Source of the DNA: Amblyornis subalaris
Taxonomy: Eukaryota > Chordata > Aves > Passeriformes > Ptilonorhynchidae
Reading direction: 5' to 3'
DNA length: 64,000 nt
Assembly: GCA_018881555.1 (NCBI GenBank)
Contig: JACAXG010000012.1
Coordinates: 11,814,181 to 11,878,180 of the forward strand
A program made the translations under genes and the position numbers. Shown here piece by piece: positions 27,693 to 39,195 of this stretch. Under the pieces are notes generated by a model, which had not been told where the DNA came from, did not search any database, and was given only the letters and a program-made list of their open reading frames with translations. Positions within the stretch are counted from its first letter, which is position 1. Each line of letters starts with the position of its first letter.

Positions 27693-30600
27693 ATGTTTAG
27701 AAGCAGGTTTGATTAACAATTTCACTAGCTTTGAGTAGACAGCAGAATAGCTGTCAACATTTATCTTCCAAAGTATGATAGTTAAAAATAACATTAAAAA
27801 AAATTAATTACAAAAAAGCTAATGCTTATTCACGGAAAATAAAAGTATTGGTTGTTTCCACCTCTTTGGCCTATTTCACACTGCATAGTAACAAATTAGT
27901 ATTAATTGGATAACAAGACCAAATATCTTTCTGGAAACATTTGGAAAATTCAGTGTAATTTTGAAATTGTTATATTTAAATTCAAGGAGTCTACAAGTAA
28001 AATATGAGAAAGCCATATAAGAATGTCATCTTAAGTGAGTGTGTTACCAGTAGCATTTAAAAAATGCCTGGTTTTTGTAGTCTTTGTCACATCTGGTCAT
28101 TAATTGGAATGCATCCATCAAATATTGCAGGTGATGTGATAAATCATATAGAAAGATATATAGAGCTACTATGACATTAGGATGTCTTTNGTTAATATTG
28201 TCAAGGTGAAGCACCATTGGAAGGTTTTATCTATCACCAGTCACCTTTTTTTTTTTTTTGTAATATAAAACTACCTCCTTTTAAGTTACATTTTCTTCCA
28301 AAACCAAGTAATAACTGTAGGCAATTTGAATCTAAGCTTATCTGAATTTGTTGATATAATTTATCTGCAGAGGCTGTAACTATATGTATTATGGCACTAT
28401 AGATTCTAAAATGCAATAACCAGATATACTATAAGTATAACCTAGTATAAAATGTGTTAAAATTTTCCATCAGAGGAAATGTTTCAAAAGATCTTGAGAA
28501 TCTGAATGTTTACTAAATAGAAAAACCTACAGTTTGCCAAATGGAGATTAAGATATATCCACATACAAAGCATTTCCTTAGTATTTTAGTTATTACTGTT
28601 ATTATCTGCAAGACTTGGATGCTTCATGCTTCTATGTCAATTACGGTTTTCAAAGTGTTAGAAAATAATTATTTCAAATTAAGCTGCATATTGCTGAATA
28701 AATTGGAGTTGAATAAACAGCACATTTAGATAGAGGTATAAATTTAGTAATTTCAAATTTTATATTATTCTAACTCTGATTCCCAACCAGAACTATGCTT
28801 GAGGGTCTCTTCTGACAATATGACCCTCCCAAGAGTAATTGGAATGTGTGATGCCAAAAAAAACTGCACACAGTAATGCAAGGAGAGCTTGAACTTCTGA
28901 TTTCTTATGCAGGTTCTCACTGCACATGAAAGTAGCTGGTTACTAAGGCTCTGGGCAGCACAACAAACCTCTCAGCAGAGCACTATACTGGAAATGACTC
29001 CTGCAGTAACTTTATTAAATATTTAACTTAAGAAAAACTTAACAGGGACACCACAATGTTAATTTTCCACAGATTTACATGTGCTGTGTGTAAACACTGG
29101 TGGCTAGTATGACCAGGCATTTTGCCACGGGCCCCAAATGATAAATCTCCTGGCCTCTCCTGTTACGGAATTGTGCTTTACTGGGGTGTTTCAGTANGTT
29201 GGAAATGAGTGTGCTGAGCCTGACGAATTCAACTCAGGGACTTCAACCTCAGTCTGGTCATCGCCTTTCTGGGAAGTGGTTTAACTGCAATTCAAGGCAT
29301 TAAACTATTTGGATAGGAAGGAAGATGGCTGAGACTCCTTTCTCTGTCTCTTTCAGTTGTGTATTCTGGATAAGACTTTTTGAGTTATTTTTTTAAATAT
29401 TAATATTTAAAATGTTAATACTATTTTATCAGGAAAAAGGACATTGATTATAAGTCAGTGATATAGGTAGTTGCTTCATCTGGAGGAAGATTAGGTTAAA
29501 CCCTTAGATTTATGGACGNGTTATTCTTAAGCTGTTTTATTATTCTCCTTTTTTCACAAACCGTAGGTAAGACATAACTAATTATACAAGGAGTGTCCTC
29601 CATAGATTAAGAACAACTTAGATGTCCCCAATTTCAAAAAGCAATATAGAAACTCTAGGTTTTGTGTACTTTCACCTACAACAGGGGAAAGTTGAAGAAA
29701 AAGCACAGAAAAATAATTTTAAANCCCTAAGAAAATAGAAGGCGTTAGGTAGAAGAACCTGAAAGTTACGAGTGTGCAAATCTTGTAAACTCGCCCACGT
29801 TCATCCTTATTGCTTACAAAGCTGGGAGGAACATATGACAGCTGCTTAGAGGCAGGGTGGAAAATGATGAGTTGGGTAGAAAAGAAAAGGAAGTAGTAAA
29901 AGACATCTTATTCTCAAAGTACCTACCGAAATGCGGAGGAGTCTGTCATCTGGCACCCATCAGGATATAAACCCTGGAACAGACACAAATAAGTCCCAGA
30001 GGGAAGTTATCAATACTTCAAAGACACCAAAGTAAGTTCACAGTTGGCTAGCAGTAGGCAGACCTCAAAAGTTTATCATTACAGAAATACAAAATATATT
30101 CCCCGTGAATAAACAGTCCCAAGATTTAACTCTTTTTCTGCTGATTCTTAGAATGGTTAATTTGTTCTTAGTGAGTCTTTGATGAAAATCTCATGCTGAT
30201 AAATTTTAACCTATGTGTTATCTCTGAACCATTCATTATTTCCTTTTATAAGGTGTGCTTTGCCACTCAAACCACGTGCTTTTATTTTAGCTTCCCAATT
30301 GGACAAGTAACATATTCAGACAAAAAAAAACAACCTATACACGAAATGCTTTAAAATTTTGTTTTTCTGTGAACACCTAACTCTTCATGAGAGCTATACA
30401 GGTATTAATATAGGGAACAGCAATTCTTCAGTCATTTATGCAAACAGAATCTTAATAGTCCAGATGTTCATGAATAGTAAATAAAAGCAGCAAAAACATG
30501 AATGAATGGAGCAGATGCTCATAATGCAAAATAATGTTTGCAAACACCATTTTGAAGTATGCAATCAGCCCTGGTTCACAGGGAAAACTTGGATAACCAA

Positions 30601-32922
30601 CAAAAAGTTTGAATAAGCAACTGAACGTGTCAACAGTATTATCTAGTCTACCCAAACTTTGAGACTATTCAGCTGAAACACAACTTTCCTGTACTTTTAT
30701 GATTATTTCTTACTCCCAAGCAGATCAAAACTAGAGCAAGAAAAATGCTATCAGACTTGTGTTTATGTGTCTGTGTGAGGGCACAGAGCTTCTCAAGCAC
30801 ATGCACACACAGATTAACGTGACTGCCTTACTTCGTGGTGCTTTAGGTATGTAGGCCCTAAATTCCTAGTTAACAAACCATCAGCTGTCAGAAATTAGAC
30901 TTAATTGGTGGGCAAAAGATCGGGATATTCCACCTACTCCTCACTTCTGAAATTCTTAAAAATAAGGGGTTTACAGGTTTGTTAAGTGGGAAGGAATAAA
31001 CTTTACTCTTTTAATTGCCATGATGAAAGCCAGCTGTCGAGCGTCTCCTTGTGCCTGCTGCCAGCAGATATCCTGCCTGGATAAGGCCGGGACCAGCTGT
31101 GTGTGCCCACAGGTGCTGCTGGGACTGTGCTTGTCTGGAAACCACAGAGCAGATTCTTCTCCCGTGGCTGTCTGTCCCCAGCAGTGAGTTTGCAAAGAAG
31201 ATTTGGAAACACAAACTATATTTTCTGTCTTTCCAAATTTACTATTCTTTTCATTTTACTGTGAGTTCAAGCTGACAAAGAACAACTGCTCCAGTCCAAT
31301 TCAATGGAATTTTTCAATTTTCCCTCTCCAAATCCATTGCCGCTAAATTAAGTATGCAATAGATTCCATTTTCAAAATCTTAAAAGTTCAGCCTTTGCAG
31401 AGAGTTGCATATTGAAAGTGTTATGTTAACCCTTGGGACTGCCTGATTTTGGGTACACTTCTTGTTTGCTCATGGTACCAAATGCAACTTGGTCTGCTTG
31501 TGAAGCTCGAAGGAATAAGCAGGAAAGCAGAGAGCAGCTAAAGGACAGTGAAAAGTGGCAAAGAGCCCACTCAGAAAAACAAGGCATGGGCATTTAGCCG
31601 GCCTCAGAGGTGGCAGAAAAAATAAAATCCCTCCTGAGGACCCAGAGGGGATTTTGTTGCAACCCAGGAAGTCAATACAAGATGCTGAATGAGAAACCAA
31701 GTATCAAGGACATGCCATGTAAACCACATCAGGGGAAAGAGTTTTCTTCAACACGAGCTTTTGCCCTAATTTATCTCACCCTGTTCTTCTCTGTTTCTGT
31801 GTTGTAATTTGTGCTCTCTCAAAACACTGATGTAGAATTTAAAGCCCCTGATGTGTTTTTACTTTGTTTACTGTAAAGAAAAGATACCGCGAGATGCACC
31901 CAAAAGCTCTGAGTAGCCATCTGGTCAATGCTGTCTGGCCCATTTATCCATCAAAATTAACTCAGTGCTGGTTCTAAGCTGAGCACCTGCAAACCACAGC
32001 AGATAATGAATTTCCTCTCTTCACTTTCTTTACCTCCCATCTGCAGGATTGTTTTCTGCTGCTGTATGAAAAACTGATATTAACAAACTGATAGTACAGA
32101 ATGAAGTAGAATTTGGAAGGAAGAGTATAACATTAGCAAAAAGAATACTGAATGATTTTATTATTTTTCATAAATACTTTCTGAAATGCTCCCTTTTACA
32201 TCAATTATTTGTTTCAGATTTTGGCAACAACATTAACGAGAGGAAACAAAAACCACTTATTTGTATGTACACACACAAACTGGTTTCAACCACTGAACAT
32301 CAGAAATTGAAGATAAGAGATGTTAAGCTGCTTGAAGTCAGCCCAACTATTTTGACTGCACACAGGCAGTGCATAGCAGAATTCTTATCTCCAAACAGTG
32401 ACTAGTGTTTTGATCTTTGTTCAAATTCTGTTGCTGACTCAGATTTCATATTTAATGTGCCTCATCCAAAGTACAATGAAGCCAATGCAGAGGTCCCATT
32501 AAGCTTTATTAAACCCCAGTTTAGGTCTATAGCAGAAAGGACGTAGGAGCTTAGAGGTGCAGCAAAATTACAGCTTTACTGGGCTACCAATGTCTAACAG
32601 GCAAAGTAACTACTAGTATGAGTCCATGGATTTGTGTCAGTAATTTTCTAGTTCTATCATTTTTTAATTCATATCATCAGGCTAAAATCAACTCCCATTG
32701 AACCTACAAGCAAAACTCATACTGTTGTAGCCTGGAGTTCATCCTCATGGTTTTTATGTTTTATGGAAATCCCTTGAGCTCAGAATATCAAGGACATTAT
32801 TCTATGTTGGCATACAAATATCATCACACTTGCTGTCATTTTTTATTAGTGTTAAGATATATAGTCCTAATCCTGTTTTGACTAAGTATGCTCTAAAATT
32901 TCCAGTAATCTATGGAAAATAT

Positions 32923-32945
32923 GCTGACTTGCATGCCAAGTCAGC
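32923..32945. repeat. Perfect inverted repeat, 9-bp arms, 5-nt spacer
   Basis: GCTGACTTG (32923-32931) and CAAGTCAGC (32937-32945) are exact reverse complements around CATGC. Each arm includes TGCTGAC/GTCAGC, a half site of the Maf recognition element, so a dimer-binding site is possible. The small hairpin could equally be chance. Confidence 0.5.
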
Positions 32946-35037
32946 TTATTTTTTTTCATTAGCCTTTGCTACCCTGCTAAATTTTCACTGTCAAAACATA
33001 AATGTACAAAACATTTATTTTGGCTCTATGTTATCTGCAGTTCTTGGTTTTAAGGTGTTCCAGCTGATACCTCATTTGTTTGTAGTGATCTCACATCATC
33101 TGTGTCATTCATCTCTTTCAAATTTGGCTGACCACCTTAGAGTCTTTCATCAGGAGAGAGGAAAAACAAAAAAGAGCTGCTTGCAAACAGTTCTGAAACC
33201 ATTTCACAACGTTATGCTAATGAAATGAGCAGGAAGGTGAGGTGCTATGCTCACAAAAGCAACAGCACTCAGAAGATAGATGAAATTTCTTCTGGCATCT
33301 GGAGTTGGGCTGCTGATAGAATGATTTGAGATCTCCTGCACAGCAAAACCCCTTTGCCTTCAGCGGCTTGCAAAGAGAGGCCACGGGGCAGGATTTGCCT
33401 CTGCAGTGTCAGGGAGAGAAAGGATGGGACCAGGTCTAAACCCCAGCACTAAGAATCAAGATGCATAAGTTTAATTCCAGCGTGTTCAGTTAGGTTAGTC
33501 TAAAAGTTTCCAGGTGAAGGTGAAATCCTGAGCAGCACTGTCTTTCATCATTCTACTTTAAATCTATATGAGGACAGGCAGCTTTGCTAAGGATGGTAAT
33601 GGCCTTTTTAGAGATATTATCATAGGTAATGCAGCAGAAGTAGGTTTTTAAGTAATGTAAGAATCATAATAAGGTAATATCTGCAAAATCAGGGTGAAGG
33701 TATAGATCTGATGATGCATATTTGGGAGGTTTTTTGTGCATAACTCAAGATTGTCATTTTTAGTGAATAAACCTTATAAATTTTTAAAAACAGCTAACAC
33801 AAAAGGATAAACACAGAGCTTCACTTCAAACAGCTTACACTTTTTTAGCTATTCCCTTTGATTTCCTGTTTTATACATCTAATGCTTGGCTACTGTAGCT
33901 TAATTAGAAGATGCTGAGTATTATATCAGTGAATGGACAGAAAACTTGTAATTTTTTGTCTTGCTCCCTCATTGGAAATCCCACGTGGTGTATTTTTAAA
34001 TGAAAATGAATTATTATAGCATGACTAGTCATAAAGCATTTTTTCCCAGAGTACCATGTCATGAAAGGGCATATGCACAGAGCTAAGTGTCTAAAATGAG
34101 ATCTTTATAGCCAGCTGAGACACTGAGAACAATGGACTGAAAGTGGTCACTAATGACATTGTTAATGATAGATACCATTACCTTAGAACAGATGTCAAAG
34201 TGAAATAGCATTATAGCCTTCAAGATGGACTGCCTTGTCCTTCTCAGTAAATCTATTAAGGTGGCTTGCAAGAACAAAACAGTGGGGTGTTTATCCTCTT
34301 TCCTTTTTCTGAAATGCAAAATATTCTGTGCATTTGTAACATTTACCTGCAAAAGGCTCAAGTGGAAAAAAAAAAAATTGTGAGAAAAACAGGCATGTGG
34401 GAGATTAAGCATAAAATATGACAGAGAAAATCATATGTATTTAAAAAATAATAATTCTGACTAGACAGATCTAGAATTAATCTACACTAAGATCAAAGAC
34501 AAAAATGGTGTCAGGATAAACTAGGGAGAATAGGAACTTTGGATGGCTGTAGCTGTACCTAAAGACTGCAAAGAAATCTGCATGGTGGTAGATTTAGGGT
34601 TTAATTTTAAGAACTGTACTTATTTCTAACCTAGGAGATTAGAATTCCCATGTCTGCTTGTTTACAAATCTCTGTAAGTGTGGTTGCATGTGTGTAGGCA
34701 TAAATACAACCATGAAAACCCTCATTAAGGTATGGATATGTGACAGTGCAGGAGTAAAAAGATTAAAAGAGAACAAGTTGCCTGTGATTCTCATTTTATT
34801 TAATTATTTCTTTTTAGACATGTGAATATGTAAGGTAAATTTTATTTTAAAATTGTAAATTAGATTGCATAAACACCCATGTATGAAACTGATTAAGCAC
34901 ATAAAGGCCTAAAAGAAAGCATGTTGAAATGTATTTGAGAAAACTGACAGAAGAAAAGCCATTTTGTGTTTTATTTACTAATCATTCAGTAACAGATCAA
35001 TAAACGTATCAAATTAAACACCTTACTACCATACGAA

Positions 35038-35056
35038 TTGTACTTTTAAAGTACAA
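35038..35056. repeat. Inverted repeat TTGTACTTT/AAAGTACAA
   Basis: Two perfect 9-bp arms around a single T form a 19-bp palindrome-like word in AT-rich DNA. No function is claimed. Confidence 0.6.
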
Positions 35057-35343
35057 TGAATAGAGTATATGAAGTCTCTTCAGATGACTTATTTGGAACA
35101 TCAGATTGAGGACAGGTTGCAAATACTTGTCATACAAACTATAGGAAGTTTATTTTCTAGAGTATGACTTCTCTGCATCTGTAGGTTTTCTCTACTACAG
35201 TATTTACTTCTATATGTGTTTATATCTCTGGCTTAATAACAAAAAAAAGAATGGACATAGTCTTTTGGCTAGAACTGTAGCTTAAATTATCACATCTGAC
35301 AGCTAAATTGAGATATCCATCAAGCCTGTAAATGAATACATGA

Positions 35344-36222
35344 AATACTCATGCATTATTCACCAGTTTTCTCTTGATGGTGTTCAGGGCCTCTGGATTA
35401 TCATCTGCTATTGTGGCTCTGCGAAGTGCTTTGCAAGGTGGTAAGTGTGGTACCTACATTAGAAGGGTGGCTCAGGCAAAGGTAGAGGCTTTTATGCTCT
35501 CAGAATCATTCAGTCAAATTAAATCTGCAGTTTTAATGGGGTTTGAAGCATGTCCTGGAACAGGGGTCATTTTGATTTTGCAGGGGGAGGAACAGCAGAG
35601 AGGAGAGAATATGGATCATAAAAACTTGGTCCAAAGTTCAGTGAGTGCCACAGATTGTTTCCATTTCTACTGCTTTCAGAGTGCTCTGGATCAAACTCAG
35701 TGCACTGGTCTCAGATCAAATTTCAACATATCCACGAATACATTTCCTCACACAGACAGGAAATTTCAGTCCAAATTTTGCAGCATTCCTGCCATACAAA
35801 TCAAGGGAACTTGTTATTGCTCTTGGTTATTTCATATCCTGAGTAATAAACAGGGAAAGTGCCTCACTTCACATTTTGCTTCATGTACTGGTACATTATC
35901 TTTGAAGCAGAATTTTTATCATTTTGCTGCTGCACAGAATCTTGCCAAAAGAATCAGCAAAGGAGAGGTAAATGGAAATCCCTGTCCTTGCACTCCAAAG
36001 TGCCTGTTCTGCAATAGCACTGGGTTCAGCTGGGAGAGTATGAAAAATTTACAGACACACCCTTCTCAGTGTGATCTTCCAAGTTCCCAAATCTGCTTTC
36101 GAGACAAGCAACAGTGCTTGGAGCAGAAGGGGGCTGGACAGGCTTTGCAGCATCATGGTGCTGTTCTGCAAAGTGACAGCAAGCCTAATGAGCAAATGGA
36201 GGCAGAAGATGGATTTTCATGA
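35344..36222 (+). other. Long open reading frame of uncertain coding status
   Basis: The frame is open from just after a TGA at 35341 to the TGA at 36220-36222, 292 sense codons; the first ATG is at 35377 in a weak initiation context. This is by far the longest frame in the window; at the local base composition a run this long is not expected by chance in 64 kb. Against coding: the translation has no domain I recognise, about 7 percent cysteine, no visible signal peptide or membrane segment, and no codon bias. A donor-like GGTAAGT occurs at about 35429 and an acceptor-like TTTTGATTTTGCAG at about 35569-35582 inside the frame. A further 93-codon frame begins at 36219, overlapping the stop by 4 bp as ATGA. 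It could be a lncRNA exon, a young orphan gene or a fluke. Confidence 0.3.
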
Positions 36223-36400
36223 GGCCCAGTGGGGTCTGTTTATTTGAGTCAGGATCTTTAATGAGCAGCTTGCTGCAGCTATGGTTATTCTCGGCACCTG
36301 TATCAGTTGCTGCTTATTGGGATTTCAGTTCAAACTGCTCATGGAAATGGGATTTGGCTTTAGAGACGGGGTTTGAAATTTCTCTTACACGTTGCAACAN

Positions 36401-36456
36401 TGTTTTCAGATTGTTTGTGACCATTGTGACCGTTGTTTGTGACCATGTTTTCAGAT
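36401..36456 (+). repeat. Nested direct repeats (A-B-B-A)
   Basis: TGTTTTCAGAT occurs at 36401-36411 and again at 36446-36456. Between them TTGTTTGTGACCAT occurs at 36411-36424 and 36433-36446. The arrangement suggests successive slippage or template-switch duplications. Confidence 0.8.
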
Positions 36457-38647
36457 CCTCAGCAAGAATTCAAGATCGTACTGACAGAGGACCTTTATGA
36501 GCTCAAACATGCTGGTAGCTTCCAGACATACAGCAAATCACAGAACAGTTGCCAGGCCAGCAGACTCTGTAATATATTGCCTCAAATTAAAAAAATGAAA
36601 CAAAAAATCCACACTTTTAAATGAAAACCTTCTGTGCTAGAAAGCAACAAAATTTTAAGCATTTCTTGCTTAAAGCTTTTGGGCTTTAAATGCATGAACC
36701 AGCTGAATACTTACCTCCTTCTACAAACAAGGATGTGAACTTAACATAAGCAAGGCTTTTCCTGTTTTCATGAGTCTGAAAGAGAGATTCGGAGAGAACA
36801 GCCCTGTGGGTTATACACGTGTGCAAGCAAGAAAAACAGACTTTTAAAAAAGAGCCTCCACATTAGGAGTGTCTCCAGTAATTCTTTTCCTAATGCTTCA
36901 TTCTCTCAAAAACTTTCTTCCTATTCCAACAATGAACTTCTTTCTTCCAAAATCAACCCTGCCTCTGACTCACACGCACTCTGCTTTTGATTCTGAGAAG
37001 GTTGTCTGAGCATGTGATCTATGTAAGGGTGGGTGTTCTCTCACAAGGTGTTTCATGAAGCAGAGTTTTAACAAAATTTGAGGATATCACAGATGGAGGC
37101 TACTGTGTGTGAGAAAACATGGCATTGAAGTACTCAGAATCTCTTTTATTATCATCCCTGGAAGAAATATTGTTTCGTTTCTGTCTCTCTGTAAGTTGTT
37201 GATATAAAATTGGAAGGAGGCCTATTATTGCCCAAAAATTCCTGGGAAGAATTAAAAAAAATTTATCTAATTTTCCTGGCTAAAATTACAAACACAGTGG
37301 CATTAAGTTGATCCAGGTTCTGAGACAATGGTTCTGAGTTAATTTTATGTCTAATATCTTTCANAGCTTCACTTTGAGAAGGATGAGTTTTCTTTCTTGG
37401 TTGTTGGAAAATAAAACACATGGCTGGCATTTGATCTCTGAGTATCAGGCCACATTTTACTAGTCTAGTGAAACAGACCATCATAATCATGAATGTAACT
37501 GTTAATTTCATTTCAGTCTGCAGTATGGAAGCTTGCATACTCCTTTGCAAATACTGATAAATCCTGCTGCTTCCAGGAGAGGATTCTTCCACACCACATC
37601 CTCTGGAAGAGGGATTGCTGAGTTGTTTATGGACCAAACTGTCTCCCCCTGATTTATTTCACAGGAAGACCACTGTATCCAAGCAATTATACTATTGAAA
37701 ATGATATGCCATTCTGAGNTGTTTTGAACAGGCAAGGACTCAACAGATTTGCCTTCTTAGAGAACTGCAACCAAGTTACAAATCAAATTCTCTTCTCCAA
37801 GTATTCATAAATGTGCATGCTTTTATCTGTCTCTGCTCCAGGAAGAATAAATGAAGGTGTTACCCTCGAGTCTCTCAGATTTCTTGAGCTCTTAAAAAAT
37901 AATTGGAAAGTCCAAGGTCGACAACCTTATTTCCTTTTTTCTTGTTCTCCTCTTTTTCTTAAATGTAATGAGAAGACATACTTTAACAAAGACAACCCAC
38001 TCCTGTCCTAATGCTGAAGAGAAATAGAGGTCTTTCCCTAAGACTCTGATCTGTAACTCCAGGAGTTTGCCTAGGAGGGGAGGTTGTCTGTTGTTCAAGC
38101 TAAATCATTCCCTTTCCCCAGTCATTTATTTATTTTTCCTCATGACCATACTACGTCAGTTTAATGTTCCGGATGGATGTGTTCTAAAAGCATCACACTC
38201 GAGGTCTGTCTCTGAGAGATTTATGGGAGACCAAAAGAGGTCCACAAGTACAAACAGGTGTGAGTGAACTTAGATGAAATGCTGGATTTGTCCTGATTCA
38301 GTTTTATCTCCAATACTATATCACCAGTCTTTGAAGTCTGAGAACTTAATGTGCCCTGAAATCTTTCATATATTGGAATGTATCAGTTCCAGCTCTTTGT
38401 TGTAGGTAAAATATGCTTTCCTTATTCTTATTGAAATAACGCAATGAGCTTATTGTTTCCAAAGATATCTTTTCTTCCTCTTCACATCTGGCAAAACAAT
38501 CTATATCTTTTGTCTGAAACCATATTGTTCCAAAATGAGATAAAGCAGAAGAAAGGAGAATCCTCTGACCTGTGGTGGTCTTCAGATATTGAGCAAAAAC
38601 CACTATTTTCTCCAATTGCATGAAAGCACTTTTTCTGGTTTGGAGTT

Positions 38648-38662
38648 TGTTGTTGTTGTTTT
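38648..38662 (+). repeat. (GTT)n microsatellite
   Basis: Four GTT units in a row followed by T-rich sequence. Short simple repeat. Confidence 0.8.
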
Positions 38663-39159
38663 CTTCTTCATGTGGCAGTTTGGCACTCAGACTCAAAAGC
38701 TTTATACTCAATAGAAGTGTCAGTAAGAAGCTGTCAGAATTTGGGGGATATTGACATTTTTCAGTCAAGCTATGGATGAAAACAGAAAAGATAAAACTGA
38801 CACCATAAAACAAGGTGTAGAATCCTGTTCATGTTGCAGTCAATAGCAGAGTTACTAAGATTTCACCCAAGGGATTTTTAAAAGCATGTGGATGACCTGG
38901 GAGCCCTTATAATGGGGTTTTATGGTCCAAAGACACACAAACACTTTTTGAAGTTTCTAACGTTGACCCAAATTGAAGTATTAACTGGAATTCTACATTG
39001 TGATTTTTCTCTTCTTGGTGTCCAGGCTGTAACTAGGAGACAATTCAAACAACCCACAACATTGGGGTTTAAAATCTGACATTGTTCAGATGAGGAAGGC
39101 AGGACAGGCAACAAGTGTAAAACGTTTTGTGCTTCTTTATTAAAAGTTTTCACTTATTA

Positions 39160-39195
39160 GATGCTCTTCTAAACTTGCAAGATGCTCTTCTAAAC
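39160..39195 (+). repeat. Tandem duplication, 21-bp unit
   Basis: GATGCTCTTCTAAAC occurs at 39160-39174 and at 39181-39195, giving a 21-bp period. Two-copy slippage duplication. Confidence 0.85.

Larger units (their letters stand above)
27700..35340. other. Noncoding AT-rich unique sequence, no gene seen
   Basis: The longest frames are 132 codons (32830-33228, plus) and 109 codons (34083-34412, minus), both within chance expectation and without domains. From 29725 to 36399 there is not a single N. A perfect 22-bp AT-only palindrome lies at 29391-29412 and a GC-richer patch at 31040-31190. No repeat family is recognised. Confidence 0.7.

Noticed and set aside
32830..33228. 132-codon open frame on the plus strand
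   Set aside because: Begins at a non-ATG codon, is rich in Phe/Leu/His as expected from AT-rich noncoding DNA, and matches no family.
37263..37637. 124-codon minus-strand frame
   Set aside because: No recognisable motif and a length compatible with chance.
38346..38813. 155-codon open frame on the minus strand
   Set aside because: Length is near the chance maximum for 64 kb of this composition; no domain, signal peptide or supportive splice context is visible.
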